Positions 1 to 6,253 of a stretch of DNA of 9,528 nt are shown here, piece after piece. The notes under the pieces are model-generated. The model did not search any database. It saw nothing but the letters and a program-made list of their open reading frames with translations, and had not been told where the DNA came from. Every line of letters begins with the position of its first letter. The stretch's first letter is position 1. This stretch comes from Desulfovibrio sp. (GTDB lineage: Bacteria > Desulfobacterota > Desulfovibrionia > Desulfovibrionales > Desulfovibrionaceae): the NCBI GenBank assembly GCA_003525525.1, contig DQED01000328.1:1-9528 (forward strand), given 5' to 3'. The position numbers were made by a program, and so were the translations under genes.

Positions 1-128
1 GTGCGGGCAGGAATACGAAAATGCGTTTCACGTCGTCACCTTGCCGGGCGGCGGTTGCCGCCGCAACGCCAAAAGGCTAACACCAGAGCGGCCGTCCCGT
101 TTCAACCGTGATGCCGCAAGGAGTCGCC
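1..128. other. Unassigned left edge with a small GC hairpin
   Basis: No gene is supported here. Frame 3 is open from the window edge to a TAA at 78-80, so the last 25 or so codons of an upstream gene could lie here, but the translation is not recognisable. A perfect 7-bp stem (48-54 with 58-64, loop TTG) falls inside this stretch. No T-run follows it, so it is at best a weak terminator or a by-product of high GC. No promoter was recognised before the phosphofructokinase gene. Confidence 0.3.
118..123 (+). promoter_or_regulatory. Ribosome binding site fixing the phosphofructokinase start
   Basis: AAGGAG lies 5 bases before ATG 129. It overlaps the codons that would follow the alternative in-frame starts at 108 and 111, so it argues for 129 as the real start. 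Confidence 0.75.
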
Positions 129-1460
129 ATGCGCAACAACAAGGACGCCCTGTCCGACATGCCGCCCCTGACCGCCGCGGATACGGCCGTGCCGACGCTC
201 GGCGCGCCCGCCTGCGAAAGCCCCAAACGCGTGGGCGCGTTCGTGCCGGACGACGCCGGCGTGCTCGTCGGCATCACGCGCTGGTCCGTGACCTGCGACG
301 GGGCCGTACCGGTCTTTTTCGAAGAAGCCGGGCCGCGCGAAAGGCTTTTCTTCACCCCGCACAAGACCAAGGTCGCCATCGTCACCTGCGGCGGCATCTG
401 CCCGGGCATCAACGACGTCATCCGCTCCATCGTCATGGAGGCGCACCACCAGTACGGCGTGGCCGCCACGCTCGGCATCCGCTACGGCCTGCGCGGCTTC
501 ATTCCGTCCTGCCGCCACGACGTGCTGGAATTTTCGCCCGACAACGTGGCCGAGATCCATGAATTCGGCGGCACGATCCTCGGCTCCTCGCGCGGGCCGC
601 AGCCCGTGGACGAGATCGTGGACGCCATGGAGCGCATGGGCATCGGCTTTTGCGTGTGCATCGGCGGCGTGGGCACCCTGCGCGCCGCCTCGGCCATCCA
701 GGCGGAGATCGCCTCGCGGGGGCTGGCCATCGGCATCGTGTGCATCCCCAAGACCGTGGACAACGACATCCATTTCGTCTCGCGCACCTTCGGCTTTTCC
801 ACGGCCGTGCAGCAGGCCACCGAAGCCATTGCCTGCGCCCATGTGGAGGCGCTCGGCGCGCCCTACGGCGTGGGCCTGGTCAAGCTCATGGGCCGGCAGT
901 CCGGATTCATCGCCGCCGAGGCGAGCATGGGGCTCAAGCACGTGAACATGGTGCTTGTGCCCGAGGAGCCCTTTGCCCTGGAAGGCGAGGGCGGCGTGCT
1001 CGACGTCCTGGAAAAGCGGCTGCGTTCCCGCGGCCATGCCGTGGTCGTGGCCGCCGAGGGCGCGGGACAGCACCTCGTGCCGGAAACCGGGCGCACCGAC
1101 CCCTCGGGCAACCCGGTGCTTGGCGATTTCTGCGGCCTCTTCGCCGCCGCCGTCAAACGCCACTGCAAGGCAAAAGGCCTCCCGCTCACGCTCAAGGTCA
1201 TCGACCCGAGCTACATCGTGCGCGCCGTGGCGGCCAATACCGCCGACGCCGTCTACTGCGGCTTCCTCGGCCGGCTGGCCGTGCACGCCGGCATGGCCGG
1301 CAAGACCGGCATCATGATCGGCTCGGTCAACGACCGCTACGTCCACGTGCCGCTGCCCCTGGTCACCCGCGAGCGCAAGCGCATCGACACCGGCTCCGAC
1401 TACTGGCAGGCCGTGCTCGATTCCACCGGACAGCCCCGGTTCACGGCCTTCACGTCCTGA
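129..1460 (+). CDS. Phosphofructokinase-family protein (group with plant/Treponema-type enzymes), altered Mg site
   Basis: This 443-residue protein belongs to the 6-phosphofructokinase family, which phosphorylates fructose 6-phosphate to the 1,6-bisphosphate in glycolysis in the cytoplasm. Visible family motifs, in order, are GGICPGIND (88-96), GGTILGSSRG (147-156), PKTVDNDI (208-215) with the catalytic-base aspartate at D211, MGRQSG (254-259), EGAGQ (310-314) and a C-terminal GFLG...HAGMAGKTG block. The ~90-residue N-terminal extension and the PKT signature place it with the long plant/trypanosome/Treponema-like clade rather than the 320-residue E. coli type. Family comparison suggests ATP rather than PPi, because a glycine follows the variable position in GGxGT. 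The normally invariant Asp of GGDGT is Val181 here (codon GTG at 669-671), so activity is uncertain. The ATG at 129 is chosen because AAGGAG at 118-123 sits 5 bases upstream; in-frame GTG 108 and ATG 111 lack such a site. cobT lies 116 bases downstream on the same strand. Confidence 0.88.
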   Translation: MRNNKDALSDMPPLTAADTAVPTLGAPACESPKRVGAFVPDDAGVLVGITRWSVTCDGAVPVFFEEAGPRERLFFTPHKTKVAIVTCGGICPGINDVIRSIVMEAHHQYGVAATLGIRYGLRGFIPSCRHDVLEFSPDNVAEIHEFGGTILGSSRGPQPVDEIVDAMERMGIGFCVCIGGVGTLRAASAIQAEIASRGLAIGIVCIPKTVDNDIHFVSRTFGFSTAVQQATEAIACAHVEALGAPYGVGLVKLMGRQSGFIAAEASMGLKHVNMVLVPEEPFALEGEGGVLDVLEKRLRSRGHAVVVAAEGAGQHLVPETGRTDPSGNPVLGDFCGLFAAAVKRHCKAKGLPLTLKVIDPSYIVRAVAANTADAVYCGFLGRLAVHAGMAGKTGIMIGSVNDRYVHVPLPLVTRERKRIDTGSDYWQAVLDSTGQPRFTAFTS

Positions 1461-1513
1461 AGGAGCCTGGGGCGCGAAACGCCCGTCCCTTCGCTAACGC
1501 GCATCGCTCAACC

Positions 1514-1558
1514 CGCCGCCGGTCCGCCCGTGTTTTCGCCGGGCAGGACCGGGCGGCG
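1514..1558 (+). promoter_or_regulatory. Long imperfect hairpin in the cobT leader
   Basis: The left arm 1514-1530 pairs with 1540-1558. CGCCGCC pairs with GGGCGGCG (one bulged G), GGTCC with GGACC, and GCCCG with CGGGC (A1545 bulged), giving about 17 base pairs around a T-rich loop. The foot of the stem lies about 6 bases before the cobT ribosome binding site at 1565-1571. No T-run follows, so a classical intrinsic terminator is unlikely. It could stabilise or separate the cobT part of a shared transcript. I see no cobalamin-riboswitch B12 box in this gap. Confidence 0.45.
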
Positions 1559-1576
1559 CATTGCAAAGGAGTCTCC

Positions 1577-2644
1577 ATGTCTGCCGCCCTGCGCGAACTG
1601 CTCGCCGCCATCACCCCTGTGGACGCCACGCTTTTCCCCGTGGCTCAGGCCCACCTGGACAACCTGACCAAACCGCGCGGCAGCCTCGGCCGCCTCGAGG
1701 AACTGGCCGCGCGCCTGTTCGCCATCCGCGGCGGCAAGGCCCCGGTCGTCGATCCGGCGCGCATCTACGTCTGCGCCGGGGACCACGGCGTGGCCGCGGA
1801 AGGCGTGAGCCTCTTTCCCCAGGAGGTCACGCGGCAGATGGTGGCCAATTTCCTGGCTGGCGGCGCGGGCATCAACGTGCTTGCCGACACCGCGGGCATC
1901 GACCTGCGCGTGGTGGACGCCGGCTGCCTGGGCGAGCCCTTTCCCTCCCATCCCCGCTTCGCGGGCGCACGCGTGGCCTCGGGAACCGCCAACCTGGCCG
2001 AGTGCCCGGCCATGAGCCGCGCCACCTGCGAGAAGGCCCTGCTGCTCGGCGCGGCGCTTGCCGCCGAGGCCGCCGCATCGGGCATCATGGCCCTCGGCAC
2101 GGGCGACATGGGCATCGCCAACACCACGCCTTCCACCGCGCTTTTTTGCGCTTTCCTGGGCTTGGCGCCGGAAACGGTCACCGGGCCGGGCACGGGGCTC
2201 GACGCCTCGGGCGTCGCGCGAAAGGCCAGTGTTGTGGCCAAGGCCTTGCGCCTGCACTGCGAAACCGTTTCCTCGGGCGATCCCGTGGCCATCCTCGCCG
2301 CGCTCGGCGGGCTGGAAATCGCCTGCCTGGCCGGGCTCGTGCTTGGCGCGGCGGCGCAAAAGCTCCCCATCGCCGTGGACGGCTTCATCTCCACCGCCGC
2401 CTACGTGGCCGCCCGGGCCATCGCCCCGGCCGTGGCCGACTACGCTTGCGTCAGCCACGCCTCGGCCGAACCCGGCTACGCGCCCATCATGCACGCTCTG
2501 GGGCAAAAGCCCCTGCTCGACCTGGGCTTGCGCCTGGGCGAGGGCACCGGCGCGGCGTTGGCGCTTTTTCTCATGCGCGCGGCGGCGAACGTCTACAACG
2601 ACATGGCCACGTTCGCTGCGGCCGGGGTGGACAGCGGCGCGTAG
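1577..2644 (+). CDS. cobT: Nicotinate-nucleotide--dimethylbenzimidazole phosphoribosyltransferase CobT
   Basis: This 355-residue protein matches the usual CobT length (about 350-360). CobT transfers phosphoribose from nicotinate mononucleotide to the lower-ligand base (5,6-dimethylbenzimidazole or a related base), giving the alpha-ribotide that is attached to the cobalamin ring late in B12 synthesis. Seen in the sequence: the N-terminal NLTKPRGSLGRLEELA segment, the AGDHGVAAEGVSLFPQEVT block, GTGDMGIANTTPS around 174-186, the CVSHASAEPG segment, and the C-terminal GEGTGAALAL with E322, which corresponds to the catalytic Glu317 of the Salmonella enzyme. The GDMGIANTT motif carries Asp177 where many homologues have Glu (GEMGIGNTT). 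The ATG at 1577 has AAAGGAG at 1565-1571, 5 bases upstream. The reading frame is open well upstream, but only inside the phosphofructokinase gene in another frame. The two genes may form an operon, although their functions are not obviously linked. Confidence 0.95.
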   Translation: MSAALRELLAAITPVDATLFPVAQAHLDNLTKPRGSLGRLEELAARLFAIRGGKAPVVDPARIYVCAGDHGVAAEGVSLFPQEVTRQMVANFLAGGAGINVLADTAGIDLRVVDAGCLGEPFPSHPRFAGARVASGTANLAECPAMSRATCEKALLLGAALAAEAAASGIMALGTGDMGIANTTPSTALFCAFLGLAPETVTGPGTGLDASGVARKASVVAKALRLHCETVSSGDPVAILAALGGLEIACLAGLVLGAAAQKLPIAVDGFISTAAYVAARAIAPAVADYACVSHASAEPGYAPIMHALGQKPLLDLGLRLGEGTGAALALFLMRAAANVYNDMATFAAAGVDSGA

Positions 2645-2674
2645 TCCCGTTTCCTTGCGACGATGCGGTTTTTT
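2638..2674 (+). terminator. Possible intrinsic terminator overlapping the cobT stop
   Basis: CGCGTAGTC (2638-2646) pairs with GACGATGCG (2659-2667) with one A/G mismatch and one G/T wobble, around a 12-base loop. One G and then six T residues (2669-2674) follow. The T-run fits an intrinsic terminator, but the stem is weak and includes the stop codon of cobT. Confidence 0.42.
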
Positions 2675-2746
2675 GAAAGAGAAGAATCGAGAGTGCCGTT
2701 GTCGACGAAAGCGTGCGCGTTGTTGAGGACGCGGCACGTGTTGCCG

Positions 2747-2790
2747 CAAGGCGCGACGTCGCCCGCCGGACTTGGCGGCGTCGCGCCTTG
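2747..2790 (+). terminator. Strong hairpin downstream of cobT, no T-run
   Basis: CAAGGCGCGACG (2747-2758) pairs perfectly with CGTCGCGCCTTG (2779-2790). A T/G wobble and four more pairs (2760-2763 with 2774-2777) extend the stem to 17 positions around a 10-base loop. It is one of the strongest hairpins in the window. No T-run follows on either strand, so it may be a processing or 3'-end stabilising element, or a remnant inverted repeat, rather than an intrinsic terminator. Confidence 0.4.
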
Positions 2791-2878
2791 TGCGTTGTGG
2801 CGAAGTCTGTTGGAGAAAAGCGTATTATACGTGATGCGTAGAGCGTTGCCTGGCCGTCCTGAAGCAATGGTCGAGTAT

Positions 2879-2907
2879 TTATGATATGTTGTTAATTATT
2901 ATATATT
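2879..2907 (+). promoter_or_regulatory. Weak sigma70-type promoter candidate for the TPR gene
   Basis: TATATT (2902-2907) matches the -10 consensus at five of six positions and lies in the AT-rich island. The hexamer 17 bases upstream (TTATGA, 2879-2884) matches the -35 consensus at only three positions. Placement about 130 bases before the TPR start is plausible, but the call rests mainly on the -10 match and base composition. Confidence 0.28.
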
Positions 2908-3037
2908 GATGACAAAGGCTGGGCGCTGGAAATTTTGTAAAGAGATCCGCTTTGTTCCGATTCCCTCTTGCGCAAAGCCTGCGGAGTAAGCATAAGATGC
3001 GACGAAGGACCGACACCATCAACCCTGGAGTAATGCC

Positions 3038-3601
3038 ATGTATCGTCGTGTATTCGTCGCCATGCTTGCAGCCGCGTTGATGTTTTGCGCCGGACAGGCC
3101 GAGGCCAAGAAAAAGCCGGCCGCGTCCGATCCCATCAGCACCGAATACGCCAAGGGCGTCCAGGCCGTGAACGAACGGCATTGGAACGCCGGCATCGAAG
3201 CCCTGACCAAGGTCATCGACAACCCGGCAACGCCCAAGGACATCCTGCCGCTCGCCCTGACCAACCGGGGCACGGCGTACGCCAACAAGAAGATGACCGC
3301 CGAGGCCCTGGCCGACCTGTCCAAGGCCATCGAACTCAAGCCCGACTATACCGCCGCCTATTATGACCGGGCGCGCATCCTGGCCATGCAGAACAAGCAT
3401 GCCGAGGCCGTGGCCGATCTGACCAAGGCCATCGAGCACAGCAAGGCCGGCGTGCAGCAGGCCGTGTATTACAAGAACCGCGCCCTCAGCTACGGGGCCA
3501 TGACCAAGCTCGACGAGGCCAAGGCCGACTTCGCCAAGGCCAAGCAGCTCGATCCCAAGATCAAGATCCCCATGCACTACAAGCCGATGATGCGGCAGTA
3601 G
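3038..3601 (+). CDS. Secreted tetratricopeptide-repeat (TPR) protein
   Basis: This 187-residue protein has a Sec signal peptide: a MYRR start, a hydrophobic core at about 5-18, and an AEA signal-peptidase I site after A23. About four TPR units follow, at roughly 34-66, 70-103, 104-137 and 142-175. They show the typical pattern of Ala at helix A/B contacts and a closing Pro-Asp (ELKPD, QLDPK). TPR domains are protein-binding scaffolds, so a periplasmic adaptor or assembly role is likely, but the partner cannot be read from the sequence. Cys17 lies in the signal peptide without a lipobox, so a lipoprotein is unlikely. The ATG at 3038 has CTGGAG at 3025-3030, 7 bases upstream. The gene appears to be a single transcription unit, with hairpins beyond its stop. 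Confidence 0.85.
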   Translation: MYRRVFVAMLAAALMFCAGQAEAKKKPAASDPISTEYAKGVQAVNERHWNAGIEALTKVIDNPATPKDILPLALTNRGTAYANKKMTAEALADLSKAIELKPDYTAAYYDRARILAMQNKHAEAVADLTKAIEHSKAGVQQAVYYKNRALSYGAMTKLDEAKADFAKAKQLDPKIKIPMHYKPMMRQ

Positions 3602-3622
3602 ACGCCGGGAAGCCGACAGCAT

Positions 3623-3648
3623 CGGAAGGCTCCTTGCGAAGCCTTCCG
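3623..3648. terminator. First hairpin after the TPR gene
   Basis: CGGAAGGCT (3623-3631) and AGCCTTCCG (3640-3648) form a perfect 9-bp stem with an 8-base loop. It lies 22 bases after the TPR stop and just before a stronger hairpin. No T-run follows. Confidence 0.4.
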
Positions 3649-3658
3649 TGCGGACTGC

Positions 3659-3698
3659 CGGCAAGGCCCCCGCCCTTTGACGGGGGCCTTGCCGCTTT
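3659..3698. terminator. Strong hairpin between convergent genes, likely bidirectional terminator
   Basis: A perfect 14-bp stem (3659-3672 with 3681-3694) has an 8-base loop and is followed by a short CTTTG. It lies between the TPR gene (+) and the exported-protein gene (-), which converge on this interval. A shorter stem follows at 3721-3727/3734-3740. The T-run is poor, but the stem strength and position fit transcription termination from both sides. Confidence 0.6.
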
Positions 3699-3802
3699 GG
3701 AGCCCTGGGAAAGAAGCCGACGCCGTCTTGTCCGACGGCGCGGCAGGACTGCTGTCGGGAATGGCGCGGCCGGCGCGTTCGATGGGTGGCGAGGCGGGCG
3801 GC

Positions 3803-4222
3803 TTACGGCTTTTCTTTGACGTAGCGGGCGATGCCGATGGCCTGCCTGCCGCCGGCATCGTGGCTGTAGATGAGCTCCAGGGAGCCGTCCGGCAGCAGGC
3901 GGCCGTGGAAAGCGCCTTCCTCCTCCAGGATGTGCACGGTCACGTTGTCGTAGGCCACAAGTCCCATGATGCGTTCCTGGTGCTTGTCGCTTTTCTTGAC
4001 GCCGAGAAAACGTCGGCCTTCCTGGCGGGTGATCTCCATGACGAAGGCGCTCTTCACGAAGCGCGGCTCCTGGTCCGCCTGGGGAAAGTGGCGGCTGCCG
4101 GTGGTGATGCCTTCGTGGTCGACGGTGCGCCAGACGCCGCGCAGGTCGGGAACGTCGGCGGCGCGGACGGCTGTGGCGCAACAGAGCAGGGACAGGGCAA
4201 TGAGGACGGCAAGTCGGCGCAT
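3803..4222 (-). CDS. Small exported protein of unknown function
   Basis: I do not recognise this 139-residue protein. It begins with a clear Sec signal peptide (MRRLAVLIALSLLCCATAVRA, cut likely after A21). The mature part of about 118 residues opens with DLRGVWRTVDHEG. A GxW motif near the mature N-terminus followed by alternating hydrophobic and polar segments (FVMEITRQEGRRFLGV, VTVHILEEEGAFHG, GSLELIYSH) suggests a small beta-sheet or barrel fold of the lipocalin-like kind, which is inference only. Cys14 and Cys15 are inside the signal sequence without a good lipobox. The start at 4222 is supported by AAGGAG on the minus strand (4230-4235), 7 bases upstream. The gene converges with the TPR gene and diverges from the SGNH hydrolase gene, with about 219 bases between the two starts. 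Confidence 0.8.
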   Translation of the reverse strand: MRRLAVLIALSLLCCATAVRAADVPDLRGVWRTVDHEGITTGSRHFPQADQEPRFVKSAFVMEITRQEGRRFLGVKKSDKHQERIMGLVAYDNVTVHILEEEGAFHGRLLPDGSLELIYSHDAGGRQAIGIARYVKEKP

Positions 4223-4441
4223 GGCGGGTCTCCTTGTCGCGGGTGGCCGGTCCGGCGGTCTTGCAGGGAGGCCGCTTGGCCGGAGTATGTCCTTTTCCCC
4301 CGGGGGTGCGACCGCGTCAAGGCCCGGACGCGTTTTTCGGCGGGAGGTCGCGGGGCGCGGTTTACGCCGGGGCGGGAACCTGCTATTGCCTGCCGCCTAT
4401 GGCCTGCTTGGCCCAACCTCTTCCCGCCGGCACGGTTCCCC
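4223..4441. other. Divergent intergenic region
   Basis: This 219-base stretch separates the minus-strand exported-protein gene from the SGNH hydrolase gene. The only clear site is the minus-strand AAGGAG at 4230-4235. I could not find a good -35/-10 pair for either direction. A short plus-strand frame (ATG 4399 to TAA 4455) overlaps the proposed hydrolase start but has no recognisable content. Confidence 0.4.
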
Positions 4442-5212
4442 TTGCGATACAATAAAGCCCTCGTCTGGCTGCTTTGCAGCAGCATCGTTCTTTTGACCAT
4501 CGCGGCCTTCTATTACAAGAAGGGATGGGATACCGTGGACGGACAGTTGCGGGAAATAGCGACCAATGTCAATGCGGTCAACGAGGTCATGAATGATCTC
4601 GGCGGATTGTACAACCGGACGCGGTCCGGCATCATATTGCGGCAACTGCTGTCCCTCGAGGCCCCGTTTGTCATCGTATTCGGGGACAGCATCGTCGAGC
4701 AGTTGTATTTTCCCGTCCTGGACGGTCTCAATGTCATCAATACGGGCATATCCGGCTCCAAAGCCCTGGAGGCTCTCCCGTTCATGCGTCAGGTCCTGGC
4801 CGATTCGAAAGGGCCGCTGGTGATCGTATCCATGGGCGCCAACGATGCCTTCGGGAAAAACGTGGCCACGCCCGAGCGCTTCGCCGCCGGCTACGAAGCC
4901 CTCGCCCGCGCCGTCCTCGACAGCGGCCGGGCGCTCGTGCTCGTCACCCTGCCGCCTATGGAAACCGGGAAATTCGCCGCGGACAAGTTCGATCACGCCA
5001 GCATTCCGGCCTACAACGACCGCATCCGCGAGGTCGGCCGCCGTCTGGGCGTGGTCGTGGCCGACGTGGACGCCGCGCTTGAGGCCTGGCACAAGGGCCA
5101 GCCGGAGGGCTTCACCGTGGACGGCGTGCATCTGGGCGCAAAGGCTGCCGCCGTCTGGCGCGAGACCGTCTATGCCGCGGCCCGCAAGGCCCTGGCCGCC
5201 GGGAAGCCCTGA
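4442..5212 (+). CDS. Membrane-anchored SGNH/GDSL-type hydrolase
   Basis: This 256-residue protein carries all SGNH-hydrolase blocks: FGDSIVEQ with nucleophile Ser83, NTGISG with Gly102, SMGANDAF with Asn134, and DGVHLG with Asp227 and His230. The family comprises esterases, lipases and acyl/acetyl-hydrolases, often acting on cell-wall glycans or lipids; the substrate cannot be told here. A single hydrophobic helix at about residues 7-23, preceded by basic residues, predicts an N-terminal anchor with the catalytic domain outside the cytoplasm. The frame is open far upstream, but no in-frame ATG precedes the hydrophobic helix. TTG at 4442 gives a natural (M)RYNKALVWLL start just before it, and is chosen for that reason. 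No Shine-Dalgarno sequence is visible before it, so the exact start is uncertain. The earliest residues (up to about 100) use fewer GC-ending codons than the rest. Confidence 0.82.
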   Translation: MRYNKALVWLLCSSIVLLTIAAFYYKKGWDTVDGQLREIATNVNAVNEVMNDLGGLYNRTRSGIILRQLLSLEAPFVIVFGDSIVEQLYFPVLDGLNVINTGISGSKALEALPFMRQVLADSKGPLVIVSMGANDAFGKNVATPERFAAGYEALARAVLDSGRALVLVTLPPMETGKFAADKFDHASIPAYNDRIREVGRRLGVVVADVDAALEAWHKGQPEGFTVDGVHLGAKAAAVWRETVYAAARKALAAGKP

Positions 5213-5292
5213 ACAAGGCCGGGGTGCCGGCTCGCATCGCCCCCCCATGCTGCGCCGGCGTTTCCGCAGCGGTACGAGTGCATTGCGCTGCG

Positions 5293-5306
5293 TGAAAGGT
5301 CTTTCA
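5293..5306. promoter_or_regulatory. Perfect dyad upstream of the membrane-protein gene
   Basis: TGAAAG (5293-5298) and CTTTCA (5301-5306) are perfect inverted repeats separated by GT, centred about 70 bases before the 5371 start. The size and symmetry fit a dimeric repressor or activator site. No regulator gene is adjacent and no promoter was firmly identified, so this is a candidate only. Confidence 0.3.
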
Positions 5307-5370
5307 GTCACCGGCGGCGCGCTTCCCTTTCTGCCGGGCCTTTGGCATAAGGCGATCGGAAGCAGAGACC

Positions 5371-6216
5371 ATGATGACCTTCTACGAATTCTCCACGAAC
5401 CTGTTCGATCCCCTGCATTCCTTTTGGGAGAATCCCAAAACGCGGCGTGCGGTGGCCATGAGCCAGGTCGCGGCGTTTTGCTTCGGCCTCATCGGCATAG
5501 AATTGAACCGCCGGGGGCTTGTGCCGCCGGTGCTGGCCAGACTCACGCCCACGTCCCATTTCTACGCCATCAACCTGGCCTTCACGTTGGTGCTCATCCA
5601 GGAAGTCGTGGACCTCATCTTCGTGCTGCCCTGCTCGGTGACCAAATCCCTGGGCAAGCAGTTCGAAATCCTGTGCCTGATCCTGTTGCGCGACGCTTTC
5701 AAGGAACTGGTCCACCTCCACGAGCCCATCATTCTCATCGAATCCGTCCACGTGCTTTTGCCCATGCTCGCCGACGGCGCGGGCGCGCTGCTGTGCTTCA
5801 TCGGCCTTGGCATGTACTACCGCCGCTACAGCAAGAAGCCGCAGACGCCCAAGGGACCGTGGCTGTATCCCTTTGTGGCCAACAAGAAATTCCTCGCGTT
5901 CTGCCTGCTCGTCTTCTTCCTGTCCTTCGGGCTGTGGGTCGCCTGGCAAAGCGCCCTCACCGGGGAGGCGCACGATTTCTTTACGGTCTTCTACACCGTG
6001 CTCATCTTCAGCGACATCTTCATCGTGCTGCTTTCCCACACCTACCAGCCGGCGTTTTATTCGGTGTTCCGCAACTCCGGCTTCGCCCTGGCCACGCTTT
6101 TCATCCGTTTCGCCCTGGCTGCGCCGGCCTATTACGCGCCCTTGCTCGGCGTGGCCGGCATGGTCTTCGCCTACGGCGTGGCCGCGGCCAGCGAGAGCTT
6201 CGACAAGCGCAACTGA
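5371..6216 (+). CDS. Multi-pass integral membrane protein, unknown function
   Basis: I do not recognise a named family for this 281-residue protein. Hydrophobic segments lie at about 30-46, 64-86, 117-148 (probably one to two helices), 174-193, 203-222, 237-252 and 254-272, so about seven membrane passes are likely. Some helices carry polar residues: E and D in QEVVDLIF, and E and H in ELVHLHEPIILIESVHVLL. Such a charged, histidine-bearing membrane core could bind a metal, haem or ions, but that is inference. Cytoplasmic-type basic loops occur at RRYSKKPQTPKG (151-162). The ATG at 5371 is followed at once by ATG 5374; neither has a strong ribosome binding site, so the start may be either. trmO follows 37 bases downstream and is probably co-transcribed. 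Confidence 0.8.
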   Translation: MMTFYEFSTNLFDPLHSFWENPKTRRAVAMSQVAAFCFGLIGIELNRRGLVPPVLARLTPTSHFYAINLAFTLVLIQEVVDLIFVLPCSVTKSLGKQFEILCLILLRDAFKELVHLHEPIILIESVHVLLPMLADGAGALLCFIGLGMYYRRYSKKPQTPKGPWLYPFVANKKFLAFCLLVFFLSFGLWVAWQSALTGEAHDFFTVFYTVLIFSDIFIVLLSHTYQPAFYSVFRNSGFALATLFIRFALAAPAYYAPLLGVAGMVFAYGVAAASESFDKRN

Positions 6217-6253
6217 TCCGGCGCGGAGGCGCCGCGATCCCGGGAGGCGATGC

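Larger units (their letters stand above)
2645..3037. other. 393-base non-coding stretch between cobT and the TPR gene
   Basis: No convincing gene is present. A 73-codon open frame at 2663-2884 lacks a ribosome binding site and recognisable content. The stretch holds the possible cobT terminator, a strong hairpin at 2747-2790 and an AT-rich island around 2875-2916 that contrasts sharply with the GC-rich surroundings. The island may house the promoter of the TPR gene. From 2917 to the TPR ribosome binding site I see only minor inverted repeats, for example CTTTG 2950-2954 with CAAAG 2973-2977. Confidence 0.6.

Noticed and set aside
41..562. Frame open from the left edge of the window
   Set aside because: It runs through the phosphofructokinase gene in another frame and becomes Arg/Pro-rich. 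Only its first few residues look protein-like, too few to support a partial gene.
102..1346. Long minus-strand open frame of 414 codons
   Set aside because: It is a high-GC shadow of the phosphofructokinase gene; the translation is rich in His/Gly/Asp/Ala without any recognisable domain.
2733..2745. GGCAC...TTGCC resembling a sigma54 promoter
   Set aside because: The spacing between GG and GC is 8 bases, not the 10 required for a -24/-12 promoter.
1508..2749. Minus-strand open frame of 413 codons opposite cobT
   Set aside because: It is low in complexity (Gly/Arg/His-rich) and mirrors cobT codons.
2663..2884. 73-codon plus-strand frame after cobT
   Set aside because: No ribosome binding site precedes it, it contains the long hairpin, and its amino-acid content is not protein-like.
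3038..3106. TPR protein as a lipoprotein because of Cys17
   Set aside because: The residues before Cys17 (LMF) do not form a lipobox, and a good AEA signal-peptidase I site follows.
4399..4455. ATG-initiated short frame overlapping the SGNH start
   Set aside because: It has 18 codons, no ribosome binding site, and is out of frame with the hydrolase. It is kept only as a possible sign of a frameshift.
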